Shown in pieces: positions 32,992 to 38,860 of a DNA stretch of 38,860 nt. The translations under genes were made by a program, and so were the position numbers. The stretch is from contig SVPT01000010.1 of the NCBI GenBank assembly GCA_015065695.1, positions 1 to 38,860 on the forward strand, in the 5' to 3' direction. Under the pieces are notes generated by a model. That model saw nothing but the letters and a program-made list of their open reading frames with translations. It made no database searches and was not told the DNA's origin. Numbering within the stretch: position 1 is the first letter of the stretch; the number at the start of each line of letters is the position of its first letter. The stretch is from Oscillospiraceae bacterium (GTDB lineage Bacteria > Bacillota > Clostridia > Oscillospirales > Acutalibacteraceae).

Positions 32992-33417
32992 TTACTCCGG
33001 CAGAGTGCCATCGCCGCCCATCATTCTGGTCATCTCCTCGATGCGCTCGATGGGGAAGGGGGGATTGGTCAGCGGGCGCATGGCAATGCTCATCAGCTTC
33101 ATGGGGTTGTCGTCTGCGGCAATGCGGTTGGAGGAAAGGTCACCGCAGCGGCGGCAGCGGTGAATCAATGCCCACTCGCCGTTGTTGCGCACCCACGCCG
33201 CGATAGGCTCCATTACGCCGCCGCAGTCGGATTCGCGGTCACCCGGCTCGATGTCCACATGCAGGCTGCAAAGGCAGTTTGGGCAGTGGTTGCGGTGGTC
33301 GCTGGACGCGCCCTCAGGTACGACCAGACGTCCGCATACCTTGCAGGTAAAGCTTTCGGTGCAGGGGTCATTCCTGTAGTCGGGCTGGTTTCCGTTTCGT
33401 CTGTTGATTCTGTTCAA
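32992..33417 (-). CDS. RNHCP-domain zinc-ribbon-like protein
   Basis: 141 aa from TTG 33417, which has AAGGAGGA 7 nt upstream; the track's ATG 33495 and ATG 33444 lack one. The core holds FTCKVCGRLVVPEG, then DHRNHCPNCLCSLHVD, GDRESDCGGVMEPI and HRCRRCG: three CxxC pairs plus extra Cys/His. This is the RNHCP domain named after its central motif, probably a zinc-binding fold of unknown function. It has its own promoter (33495-33523) and terminator. The C-terminus is a short Met/Pro-rich helix-forming tail. Confidence 0.85.
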   Translation of the reverse strand: MNRINRRNGNQPDYRNDPCTESFTCKVCGRLVVPEGASSDHRNHCPNCLCSLHVDIEPGDRESDCGGVMEPIAAWVRNNGEWALIHRCRRCGDLSSNRIAADDNPMKLMSIAMRPLTNPPFPIERIEEMTRMMGGDGTLPE

Positions 33418-33494
33418 TGTATTATCCTCCTTGGGAAAGAGCATGTTTGTCGTTGATGTAAGCTGATGTTTCAGATTCAGTTTGTCACATATCA

Positions 33495-33523
33495 ATAATA
33501 TCTGAATGTTTGCGCAAAGTCAA
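33495..33523 (-). promoter_or_regulatory. Sigma-A promoter of the RNHCP gene
   Basis: Minus-strand TTGACT (33518-33523), a 17-nt spacer and TATTAT (33495-33500), each 5 of 6. The leader would be about 70 nt. Confidence 0.7.
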
Positions 33524-33547
33524 CACAATAAGCCGCAATTGGTGTGG

Positions 33548-34219
33548 CTATTCCCGCTCAAGACCGAAAGTCTCACACACCAGAGTAAGGGTCTCCTCCA
33601 CAGTGCGTCTGTCGTCCCGATACAGGCATCGGAAACCGCTGTTTTCAAGCTCTTTGTAGTTGGCGTCGCTGTTGATAACACGCAGACATTCCCTGAAGTT
33701 TGCCATGACCTTCTCGGGCTCAGGACAGCCCATTATCACCTGATAGAGAAACTGCTTTTCTGCGTCCTCCCTCTCAAAGAAGCGGTTGACGGAGGTGTCC
33801 TGCGGCGAAAGCATAATAAGAACATGGTTGGGGTCGGCAATCTCATGCAGTATGTCAAGGGGAATGTTGGTGTCAACGAATATCTTCCGCCCCTGCGCCG
33901 CATAGTTGAGCAGCAGAGCGATTTCCAGCCCCGCAGCCTCCTTACCGCAGTTGATTATCCATTGGTTATATTCCTCGGGGGTACGGCTGACAAACGCCTG
34001 CCAGTCGGTGTTTTCGTTTATGTAGCAGAGTGCGGGCTGATGCTGCGGGTCGATTGCGTCTTCCAGACAGGAGTGGTAATTCTCCCCGCAGAAAACGCCG
34101 TCATAACGCTCCGCAAGCAGCCTGACCATGGTGGATTTGCCCGCATAGGCTGTGCCTGTGATGAAATAAACATCACGCAGCAGGTACCGCAGTATGTTGC
34201 TTTCTATTCCGATTTGCAT
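33548..34219 (-). CDS. P-loop ATPase/kinase-like protein
   Basis: 223 aa cytosolic protein. A Walker A motif sits near the N-terminus (FITGTAYAGKSTMVRLLAE, about residues 19-37), and a likely Walker B strand is KIFVDTNIPLD. The size and layout resemble small nucleoside/shikimate-kinase-like P-loop proteins, but I cannot name the substrate. SD AAAGGAAA precedes ATG 34219. It follows two GNAT genes on the same strand with a 23-nt gap, so the three are probably one operon. It could be a resistance-type kinase or a housekeeping enzyme. Confidence 0.75.
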   Translation of the reverse strand: MQIGIESNILRYLLRDVYFITGTAYAGKSTMVRLLAERYDGVFCGENYHSCLEDAIDPQHQPALCYINENTDWQAFVSRTPEEYNQWIINCGKEAAGLEIALLLNYAAQGRKIFVDTNIPLDILHEIADPNHVLIMLSPQDTSVNRFFEREDAEKQFLYQVIMGCPEPEKVMANFRECLRVINSDANYKELENSGFRCLYRDDRRTVEETLTLVCETFGLERE

Positions 34220-34242
34220 ATCTGTGCTTTCCTTTCAGAAAA

Positions 34243-34683
34243 TCAGTTATCCTCGCCCACGTTGAATGAGGTCCATTCAACCCTGTTGAGCCCCATTACA
34301 TCGGTGCAGAAGGTAAGTCCGTTTTTTTCGTAGAAGGGAACAGCATTCTCGTTGACGCAAAGGTACATGATAATGTCCTTTTCGCCGCCTGCCTTTTCGT
34401 GCGCCATGTGCAGCAGCGTCGTGCCGATGCCTCTGCGCTCATAGCTGCGGTCAACGCCAAGGTCGGTTATGCATAGCCAGTAGGCGAAGTCAGTGATGCC
34501 GAAGCATACGCCGACAATGAGGTTGCCGTCCCTTGCGGTCAGGCTGATTGGTACATTCTTCACCAGCTTACCGATGCGCTCCTCAAACCGCTCCTTCGGG
34601 TACTGCGAGCCTAGGTTTGTGCGGCACAGGAACTCGATGTACTGCTCCTTTGTCAGCCGCTCTTCCTGATATGTAATTGACAT
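34243..34683 (-). CDS. GNAT-family N-acetyltransferase
   Basis: 146 aa. Acetyl-CoA motif A is LGVDRSYERRGIGTTLLHMA (about residues 74-93), with AVPFYEKNGLTF as motif B. A Tyr/Glu-rich N-terminus (TYQEERLTKEQYIEFLCRTN) precedes it. The substrate is unknown; similar stand-alone GNATs include aminoglycoside- and peptide-modifying enzymes. SD AAAGGAT precedes ATG 34683. It is the middle gene of a three-gene unit with another GNAT upstream (33 nt) and a P-loop ATPase downstream. Confidence 0.87.
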   Translation of the reverse strand: MSITYQEERLTKEQYIEFLCRTNLGSQYPKERFEERIGKLVKNVPISLTARDGNLIVGVCFGITDFAYWLCITDLGVDRSYERRGIGTTLLHMAHEKAGGEKDIIMYLCVNENAVPFYEKNGLTFCTDVMGLNRVEWTSFNVGEDN

Positions 34684-34716
34684 ATGTACGGTTATCCTTT
34701 CTGTATCTTTCTGCTG

Positions 34717-35169
34717 CTATAGCTTGTACTGCATGAAGTTATCGTTCTTCACAAAGCCAAAGTCCCTGTACAACAGCACGCCCATGTCCGATGCTGTGAT
34801 GTGCACCGCACCGCAGCCGTATGCACGCGCCTCGTCTACCACCCTTGAGAGCAGTTCTTTCGCAATGCCCTGCCGCCGATAGGCTTTGTCGGTAAACATA
34901 CTGGAAAGCAGACCGATTCTTCCGTTGGGGCAGCCGAAATAGGGCGGCTTCTCCACAAAGGACATACCGCTCGTGCCAACGATTGTGTCGCCGTCAAAGG
35001 CAAGCCACGAAACAAAGCTGCCGTCTGCCATGTGTCTGCTGTAGTAGTCCAGCAGTGACGGGCGCAGGTCAATGTCCTCCTGTGCGCCCTCTTCCCGCAG
35101 TTGTCCGATGCGTATGTCAATAAAGGTGTCCAGTTCCTTTTCCGTTAGCTTTCTGTATTCAATATTCAT
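34717..35169 (-). CDS. GNAT-family N-acetyltransferase
   Basis: 150 aa. Motif A is FTDKAYRRQGIAKELLSRVV (about residues 93-112), and VLLYRDFGFVKNDNFMQYKL forms the C-terminal motif B. The middle holds an FVSWLAFDGDTIVGTSGMSF strand pair. It resembles MarR-fused and stand-alone GNATs that acetylate small amines or proteins, but no substrate can be named. SD GGAAGGT precedes ATG 35169. It is first in the operon behind the promoter at 35202-35229 and divergent from the BlaI-type repressor gene. Confidence 0.88.
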   Translation of the reverse strand: MNIEYRKLTEKELDTFIDIRIGQLREEGAQEDIDLRPSLLDYYSRHMADGSFVSWLAFDGDTIVGTSGMSFVEKPPYFGCPNGRIGLLSSMFTDKAYRRQGIAKELLSRVVDEARAYGCGAVHITASDMGVLLYRDFGFVKNDNFMQYKL

Positions 35170-35201
35170 TGTGTTGTACCTTCCGCAATACGTTTATACT
35201 G

Positions 35202-35229
35202 ATTATACCATTTTGCCGCAGAATTGCAA
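35202..35229 (-). promoter_or_regulatory. Sigma-A promoter of the GNAT-GNAT-ATPase unit
   Basis: Minus-strand TTGCAA (35224-35229), a 16-nt spacer and TATAAT (35202-35207) with an extended TGG. The start would be near 35195, about 26 nt before the ATG. Confidence 0.65.
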
Positions 35230-35266
35230 TAAACGGTAAGTATACCCAAAGCCGGAAAAATCCCCC

Positions 35267-35320
35267 TTGACAAATAAGACCACATAGTGTAGTCTGTATA
35301 TAGACCACAGCGTGTAGTCT
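35267..35320 (+). promoter_or_regulatory. Promoter with twin BlaI-type operators
   Basis: TTGACA (35267-35272), a 17-nt spacer and TAGTCT (35290-35295). Two 19-bp dyads, AGACCACATAGTGTAGTCT (35277-35295) and AGACCACAGCGTGTAGTCT (35302-35320), lie 25 bp apart start to start. The first covers the -10, the second the predicted start site. Each is a near-perfect inverted repeat of AGACYACA, as expected for a dimeric BlaI/MecI repressor, so the pair is probably autorepressed. Confidence 0.85.
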
Positions 35321-35335
35321 AAAGGAGGCGAAAGA

Positions 35336-35701
35336 ATGGCAGAGATTCAGATGGGCGTTATAGAAACGCAGTTTGCCGAGATGATATGGGAGCTGGAGCC
35401 GGTGTCCTCTTCCGAACTGGTTAAGCTGACGGCAGACCGATTCACATGGAAAAGAACCACCTGCCACAATGTTCTGCGCCGTCTGTGCGACAAGGGCATC
35501 TTCCGCAACGATAACGGAACGGTCTCATCGCTTATATCAAGGCAGGAGTTTTTCTCCATGCAGAGCAGGCGGTATGTTGAAGAGACCTTCGACGGCTCAC
35601 TGCCTGCGTTTATTGCGGCGTTCACAAAGGGTGGCACGCTTACAGCAGAGGAAGCGGCTGCCATACGCAGAATGATTGACGAGGCAGAGGAGGTGCAGTA
35701 A
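35336..35701 (+). CDS. BlaI/MecI-family transcriptional repressor
   Basis: 121 aa winged-helix repressor. MGVIETQFAEMIWELEPVSSSELV and TCHNVLRRLCDKGIFRND match the BlaI DNA-binding domain, and the C-terminal helices (from FFSMQSRRYVEETFDGS) form the dimer arm. In the classical system a membrane M56 protease triggers cleavage or inactivation of the repressor. The repressor stop codon TAA directly abuts the ATG of an M56 gene here. SD AAAGGAGGC precedes ATG 35336, straight after the second operator. No beta-lactamase gene is visible, so the regulated function is unknown. Confidence 0.92.
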   Translation: MAEIQMGVIETQFAEMIWELEPVSSSELVKLTADRFTWKRTTCHNVLRRLCDKGIFRNDNGTVSSLISRQEFFSMQSRRYVEETFDGSLPAFIAAFTKGGTLTAEEAAAIRRMIDEAEEVQ

Positions 35702-38308
35702 ATGGACATCATGACAGTATTTCTGAAGATATTCAACATGAGCATAGCGGCAAGCTGGTTAATCGCAGCAGTTGTTATTCTCCGACTGCTGCTGAAAAAA
35801 GCCCCGAGGTGGACAATATGTCTGCTGTGGGTGCTGGTGGCGGTGAGGCTTGTGTGTCCCTTTTCCATCGAGAGCAGACTCAGCCTTGTGCCAAGCGCGG
35901 AGGTGCTGAAGCCCGAGGTGGTGCAGTATGAGCAGCACCCATATATCGACAGCGGTATTCCGATAATCAACGACGTTGTCAATCCCTCTCTGGGCGAAAG
36001 CTTTGAAGCAAACCCCGCCTACTCGGTAAACCCGCTTCATGTGACGGTTGCCATTATAGGCATTGTATGGCTTATTGGCATTGCGGTAATGCTGCTGTGG
36101 GCTGTGTTCAGCTATATACGGCTGCGTTTGAAAACAAGAGAAGCAGTGCCTCTGCGGGGGAAGGTGTATCGGTGTGACGCGGTGCGCAGTCCCTTTATCC
36201 TCGGCATTATCCGTCCGCGCATATATATTCCCTCCGGTATCTCCGACGAAACAGCAGAGTATGTAATTGCCCATGAGCAGGCGCATCTTGCGCGACTTGA
36301 CCATCTGTGGAAGCCTCTGGGATTCCTTATCCTTTCGGTCTATTGGTTCAATCCCCTGTGCTGGGCGGCGTACATTCTCCTGTGCAGGGATATAGAGCTT
36401 GCCTGTGACGAAAAGGTTATAGGCAGCATGGATTTTCAGCAAAAGAAGCAATACTCTGCCGCGCTGCTTTCCTGCAGCACAAGGCAGCAGCTTGTCACAG
36501 TGTGCCCCCTTGCTTTTGGAGAGGTGGGAGTAAAGGAAAGGATAAAGAGCGTGTTAAATTACAGAAAACCTGCATTCTGGGTAATCGTTGCGGCAGTGGT
36601 CACCTGTGCTGTGGCGGCAGTGTGCTTCCTCACAAGCCCTGCGCGTAATGACCAATCTCCGCTGTACTACAAGAACATCGCGGCAATCGCAGAGCAGAAA
36701 TCTTCTCTCCGAATCACAGGCGAAATCGACGGCATAATTGACGGCAAAGCCTTCTCTGCATTTATTGAAAAAGCAAACTGGCGGGAGAAGAAATATCCAT
36801 CGCCTTTGGAGCTTGCCGCAGACCTGACAGTGCAGGTTGACGAAAATACAAGAATCAGATTTTACGAAACCGAGCCCAGGCTGGCAATGATACTGAGCGA
36901 CAGCGGGTACAGATATTACAGAATGAAGAATACCGATTACAACGATGTGAAAAGCCTTGTGCGCACATATGAGGAACAGACTGCTGATGCCCCTGACTGG
37001 GGTGTCACCCTCAGAACAAAGGACGTAACACCCACAGGGCTGACGCTGCTGATTGGGCAGAGCGGAGGAAGCCCCACAGGCGAACTCAGCACAGGCAGCT
37101 GGTATCGCATAGATGTGTACGACGGTATCGACTGGCGCGAGGCCGAGCGGCTGCCTATGGAGCATGATGTTGTATGGACGGCTGAAGGGTGGATGATACA
37201 GCCTGGACAGCAAAGCGAATGGAAAACCGACTGGTCGTGGCTGTACGGCGAGCTTCCCGAGGGCGTTTACCGCATATGCAAGAAAGTGATGGACTGGCGC
37301 GCACCGGGAGATTTTGATGAGGCTGTTTTCTGCACCGAGTTTGTCATAGGCACTCCCGATATTCCTGAATATATCAAGGCTAGCGACACTGCCGCAATTC
37401 CACAGGAGTGGAATTTTTCGCTCCGAATAACCGATACCGCACCCAACGGAGTGGAGCTGGCATACGACCGTCAGGCGGGCAGCTACAGCGGCAGCCTGCA
37501 GGCGGGTGACTGGTTTCGCGTTGACCGATACGACGGTGTTGGCTGGCGTGAATGCGAGCGGCTACCTCAGTCGGGAGAGCCTGAGTGGAAGGGAACAGTG
37601 GCTGAAATCAAGCCCAACTATACAGAATATATCGCTGTAGACTGGTCGGCACTGTACGGCGATCTTCCCGAGGGTGTCTACCGCATTTGCAGACGTATTA
37701 CAGGACAGACAAGCCCCAAATCCACAGACAACATAACGGCAGAAACCTGTGCAGGTTTTGTCATAGGCAGCCCTGCGCTGATACCTCCGCTGGAAATCAT
37801 CTTCAGCATGGAAAAGGTGGAGCTGGTACTGCAGGGCAAAGAGCGTGAAGAGCTGTATGCCGCATGGGGAGAGCCGGCAAGTCAGAATGAAGAGGGCGAC
37901 ATATGGAACACCGGCGTACACTATGGCTATAGCTGCATCGTCAGTGTACAATATGAAGAAAACGTGGTCGCTTCGGTGTACCGTATGCACGACATGGGAA
38001 CTTCCCCGGAGCATCTCATTCGCCGCTACAGCTACACAGGCGAGGAGTTTGGTGAAAGTGCCTCTGTTTATCTCTTTGACACAGGCAAATTTACCTTTGT
38101 GTTTTCTCCCTTGAGCAGCTATATCGGCTACGGCAGCTATGATTATGGCAGCCATGAAATTACCGGTGACTGCCTGACCCTTTACGCAGCAAACGGAGAA
38201 GAGAAATGGGTGTTCACCATTGTGGGCGATACCCTCGTCTATGACGGCAAGGCTTCCACAGGAGGCAATGGCTTTGCCGGATTTGAGGACGGAGATGTGT
38301 TTGAATAA
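35702..38308 (+). CDS. M56 membrane metallopeptidase with tandem Ig-like sensor region (BlaR1-like)
   Basis: 868 aa. The N-terminal M56 domain has membrane helices at about 12-40 and 114-141, the zinc motif HEQAHLARLDH (about 190) and ELACDEKVI (about 231). A further helix lies at about 297-317. The extracytoplasmic part lacks the penicillin-binding SxxK/SxN/KTG set of BlaR1. It carries instead two homologous Ig-like units (about 432-555 and 567-690), sharing LPEGVYRICK/LPEGVYRICR and WYRIDVYDG/WFRVDRYDG. A beta-rich C-terminal domain follows (about 700-868; LFDTGKFTFVFSPL). It probably senses a non-beta-lactam envelope signal and relieves the BlaI-type repressor. Confidence 0.88.
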   Translation: MDIMTVFLKIFNMSIAASWLIAAVVILRLLLKKAPRWTICLLWVLVAVRLVCPFSIESRLSLVPSAEVLKPEVVQYEQHPYIDSGIPIINDVVNPSLGESFEANPAYSVNPLHVTVAIIGIVWLIGIAVMLLWAVFSYIRLRLKTREAVPLRGKVYRCDAVRSPFILGIIRPRIYIPSGISDETAEYVIAHEQAHLARLDHLWKPLGFLILSVYWFNPLCWAAYILLCRDIELACDEKVIGSMDFQQKKQYSAALLSCSTRQQLVTVCPLAFGEVGVKERIKSVLNYRKPAFWVIVAAVVTCAVAAVCFLTSPARNDQSPLYYKNIAAIAEQKSSLRITGEIDGIIDGKAFSAFIEKANWREKKYPSPLELAADLTVQVDENTRIRFYETEPRLAMILSDSGYRYYRMKNTDYNDVKSLVRTYEEQTADAPDWGVTLRTKDVTPTGLTLLIGQSGGSPTGELSTGSWYRIDVYDGIDWREAERLPMEHDVVWTAEGWMIQPGQQSEWKTDWSWLYGELPEGVYRICKKVMDWRAPGDFDEAVFCTEFVIGTPDIPEYIKASDTAAIPQEWNFSLRITDTAPNGVELAYDRQAGSYSGSLQAGDWFRVDRYDGVGWRECERLPQSGEPEWKGTVAEIKPNYTEYIAVDWSALYGDLPEGVYRICRRITGQTSPKSTDNITAETCAGFVIGSPALIPPLEIIFSMEKVELVLQGKEREELYAAWGEPASQNEEGDIWNTGVHYGYSCIVSVQYEENVVASVYRMHDMGTSPEHLIRRYSYTGEEFGESASVYLFDTGKFTFVFSPLSSYIGYGSYDYGSHEITGDCLTLYAANGEEKWVFTIVGDTLVYDGKASTGGNGFAGFEDGDVFE

Positions 38309-38324
38309 TCAGTAGTTGCGCAAA

Positions 38325-38362
38325 AAGCAGCCGCCTGTCAACTATACGACAGGCGGCTGCTT
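38325..38362. terminator. Terminator between the M56 and HemN-like genes
   Basis: AAGCAGCCGCCTGTC and GACAGGCGGCTGCTT make a perfect 15-bp stem around AACTATAC. The minus strand has a following CTTTTTG, the plus strand only TTCCGTTT, so it fits the minus-strand gene best but serves both. Confidence 0.85.
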
Positions 38363-38376
38363 CCGTTTCCATATTT

Positions 38377-38860
38377 CTAAAGCTCAATGCGCTCAGGGAA
38401 AGCCTCACGGCGCATGATGCCCCACATTTTGTCTATGTAGGAAAGGGTGTAGAAATTCTCGTAATAGTGATAGTAAAACGCACCCCGCAGGGTCATGGTG
38501 TATACGCCCTTTTCCTCGGTCACAAAGCCAAGTGCCTTTGCCAGCCACAGCTCAAAGCCGTACATCTTTTTCAGCGGCAAGCCGAAGAATCGCTCAAAGT
38601 CCCGCGAATCCACCCGCGTGCTGTAGGCTGTCCAGAACAGGTAGTAAACCATGCGCTGGCGCGGAGTGAAGCGAATGGTCAGTGAGGTGGGCAGGCTGCC
38701 GCTTTCAATGCGTTTGCAGTATTCCTCCACTGAGAAGGTGTTTATCTTGAATTGCTCTTTCAGCAGTGTGGTAGCCGAGCAGCCAAAGCCGAGAAAGTTG
38801 TCCCGTGTCATGGAAGAATACCTCGCCTGTTTCTCCCTGGCGAAGGTCCAGATGGAATTG
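38377..38860 (-). CDS. HemN-like radical SAM protein, C-terminal part
   Basis: The C-terminal 160 or so residues of a gene that enters from beyond the right edge. The frame stays open to 38860, and the track's ATG 38811 is internal, since the codons before it read RYSS and continue the family pattern RYSSMTRDNFLGFGCSATT. Further matches to coproporphyrinogen-III-oxidase-like radical SAM proteins are INTFSVEEYCKRIESG, RFTPRQRMVYYLFWTAYS and LRGAFYYHYYENFYTLSYID. The N-terminal radical SAM CxxxCxxC motif is outside the window. Such HemN relatives may be heme-pathway or heme-chaperone enzymes. It is convergent with the M56 gene. Confidence 0.82.
   Translation of the reverse strand, partial: NSIWTFAREKQARYSSMTRDNFLGFGCSATTLLKEQFKINTFSVEEYCKRIESGSLPTSLTIRFTPRQRMVYYLFWTAYSTRVDSRDFERFFGLPLKKMYGFELWLAKALGFVTEEKGVYTMTLRGAFYYHYYENFYTLSYIDKMWGIMRREAFPERIEL

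Noticed and set aside
1-38860. CRISPR arrays, insertion sequences, prophage genes, tRNA or rRNA genes
   Set aside because: None seen: no regularly spaced repeats, transposase or integrase motifs, phage structural genes or tRNA cloverleaf-like runs were noticed on either strand by eye.

Overview
The window reads as chromosomal DNA of a spore-forming, moderate-GC Bacillota of class Clostridia, most likely Oscillospirales (Ruminococcaceae or Oscillospiraceae). The reasons are a linked spoIVB-spo0A pair, a YunB-type sporulation protein, strong Shine-Dalgarno (SD) sequences, many TTG/GTG starts, and a BlaI/M56 regulatory pair followed by a HemN-like radical SAM protein. I see no phage, insertion sequence, CRISPR array, tRNA or rRNA.

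Layout. 1-791: the 5' part of an aspartate-semialdehyde dehydrogenase gene (minus strand). 1034-6160: a tight five-gene plus-strand operon (queA, two FAD-dependent oxidoreductases, a GNAT acetyltransferase, a FabG-like SDR), closed by a terminator that may also attenuate the next unit. 6297-9844: a carbohydrate ABC importer (lipoprotein plus two permeases, no ATPase). 9989-11604: yunB tail-to-tail with a GerMN-domain lipoprotein. 11818-14492: an Hpt protein, a soluble hybrid histidine kinase with two receivers, and a small cysteine-rich protein. 14555-16450: htpG with a structured leader. 16752-18596: a cell-wall-binding-repeat surface protein. 18691-20424: a Pit phosphate transporter with its DUF47/PhoU-like partner. 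20698-22947: spo0A and spoIVB, with Spo0A-box-like sites between them. 23197-23832: a stand-alone corrinoid protein. 24064-25636: two small unknown proteins and an acidic tail-anchored protein. 25844-26779: an AraC-type regulator. 26851-32795: a minus-strand cell-envelope cluster (NADAR protein, L,D-transpeptidase, MBOAT acyltransferase, DHHW/AlgX-like protein, SanA-like protein). 32992-35169: an RNHCP protein, a P-loop ATPase and two GNATs. 35336-38308: a BlaI-type repressor and an M56 membrane metallopeptidase behind a twin operator. 38377-38860: a partial HemN-like gene.

How the genes work together. Two themes stand out. The first is sporulation and signalling: Spo0A, SpoIVB, YunB, possibly the GerMN protein, and the orphan phosphorelay kinase with its Hpt. 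The second is envelope modification: L,D-transpeptidase, MBOAT plus DHHW O-acylation, the SanA-like protein, the wall-binding repeats, and a BlaI/M56 switch whose sensor region is Ig-like rather than penicillin-binding.

The most unusual signals are at RNA level. At least two genes (the sanA-like gene and yunB) have their ribosome-binding site inside an inverted repeat that only a read-through transcript could fold, and htpG has a hairpin between its SD and its start codon. These are predictions from sequence. No searches, folding programs or alignments were run, and all family names are from recognition of motifs.
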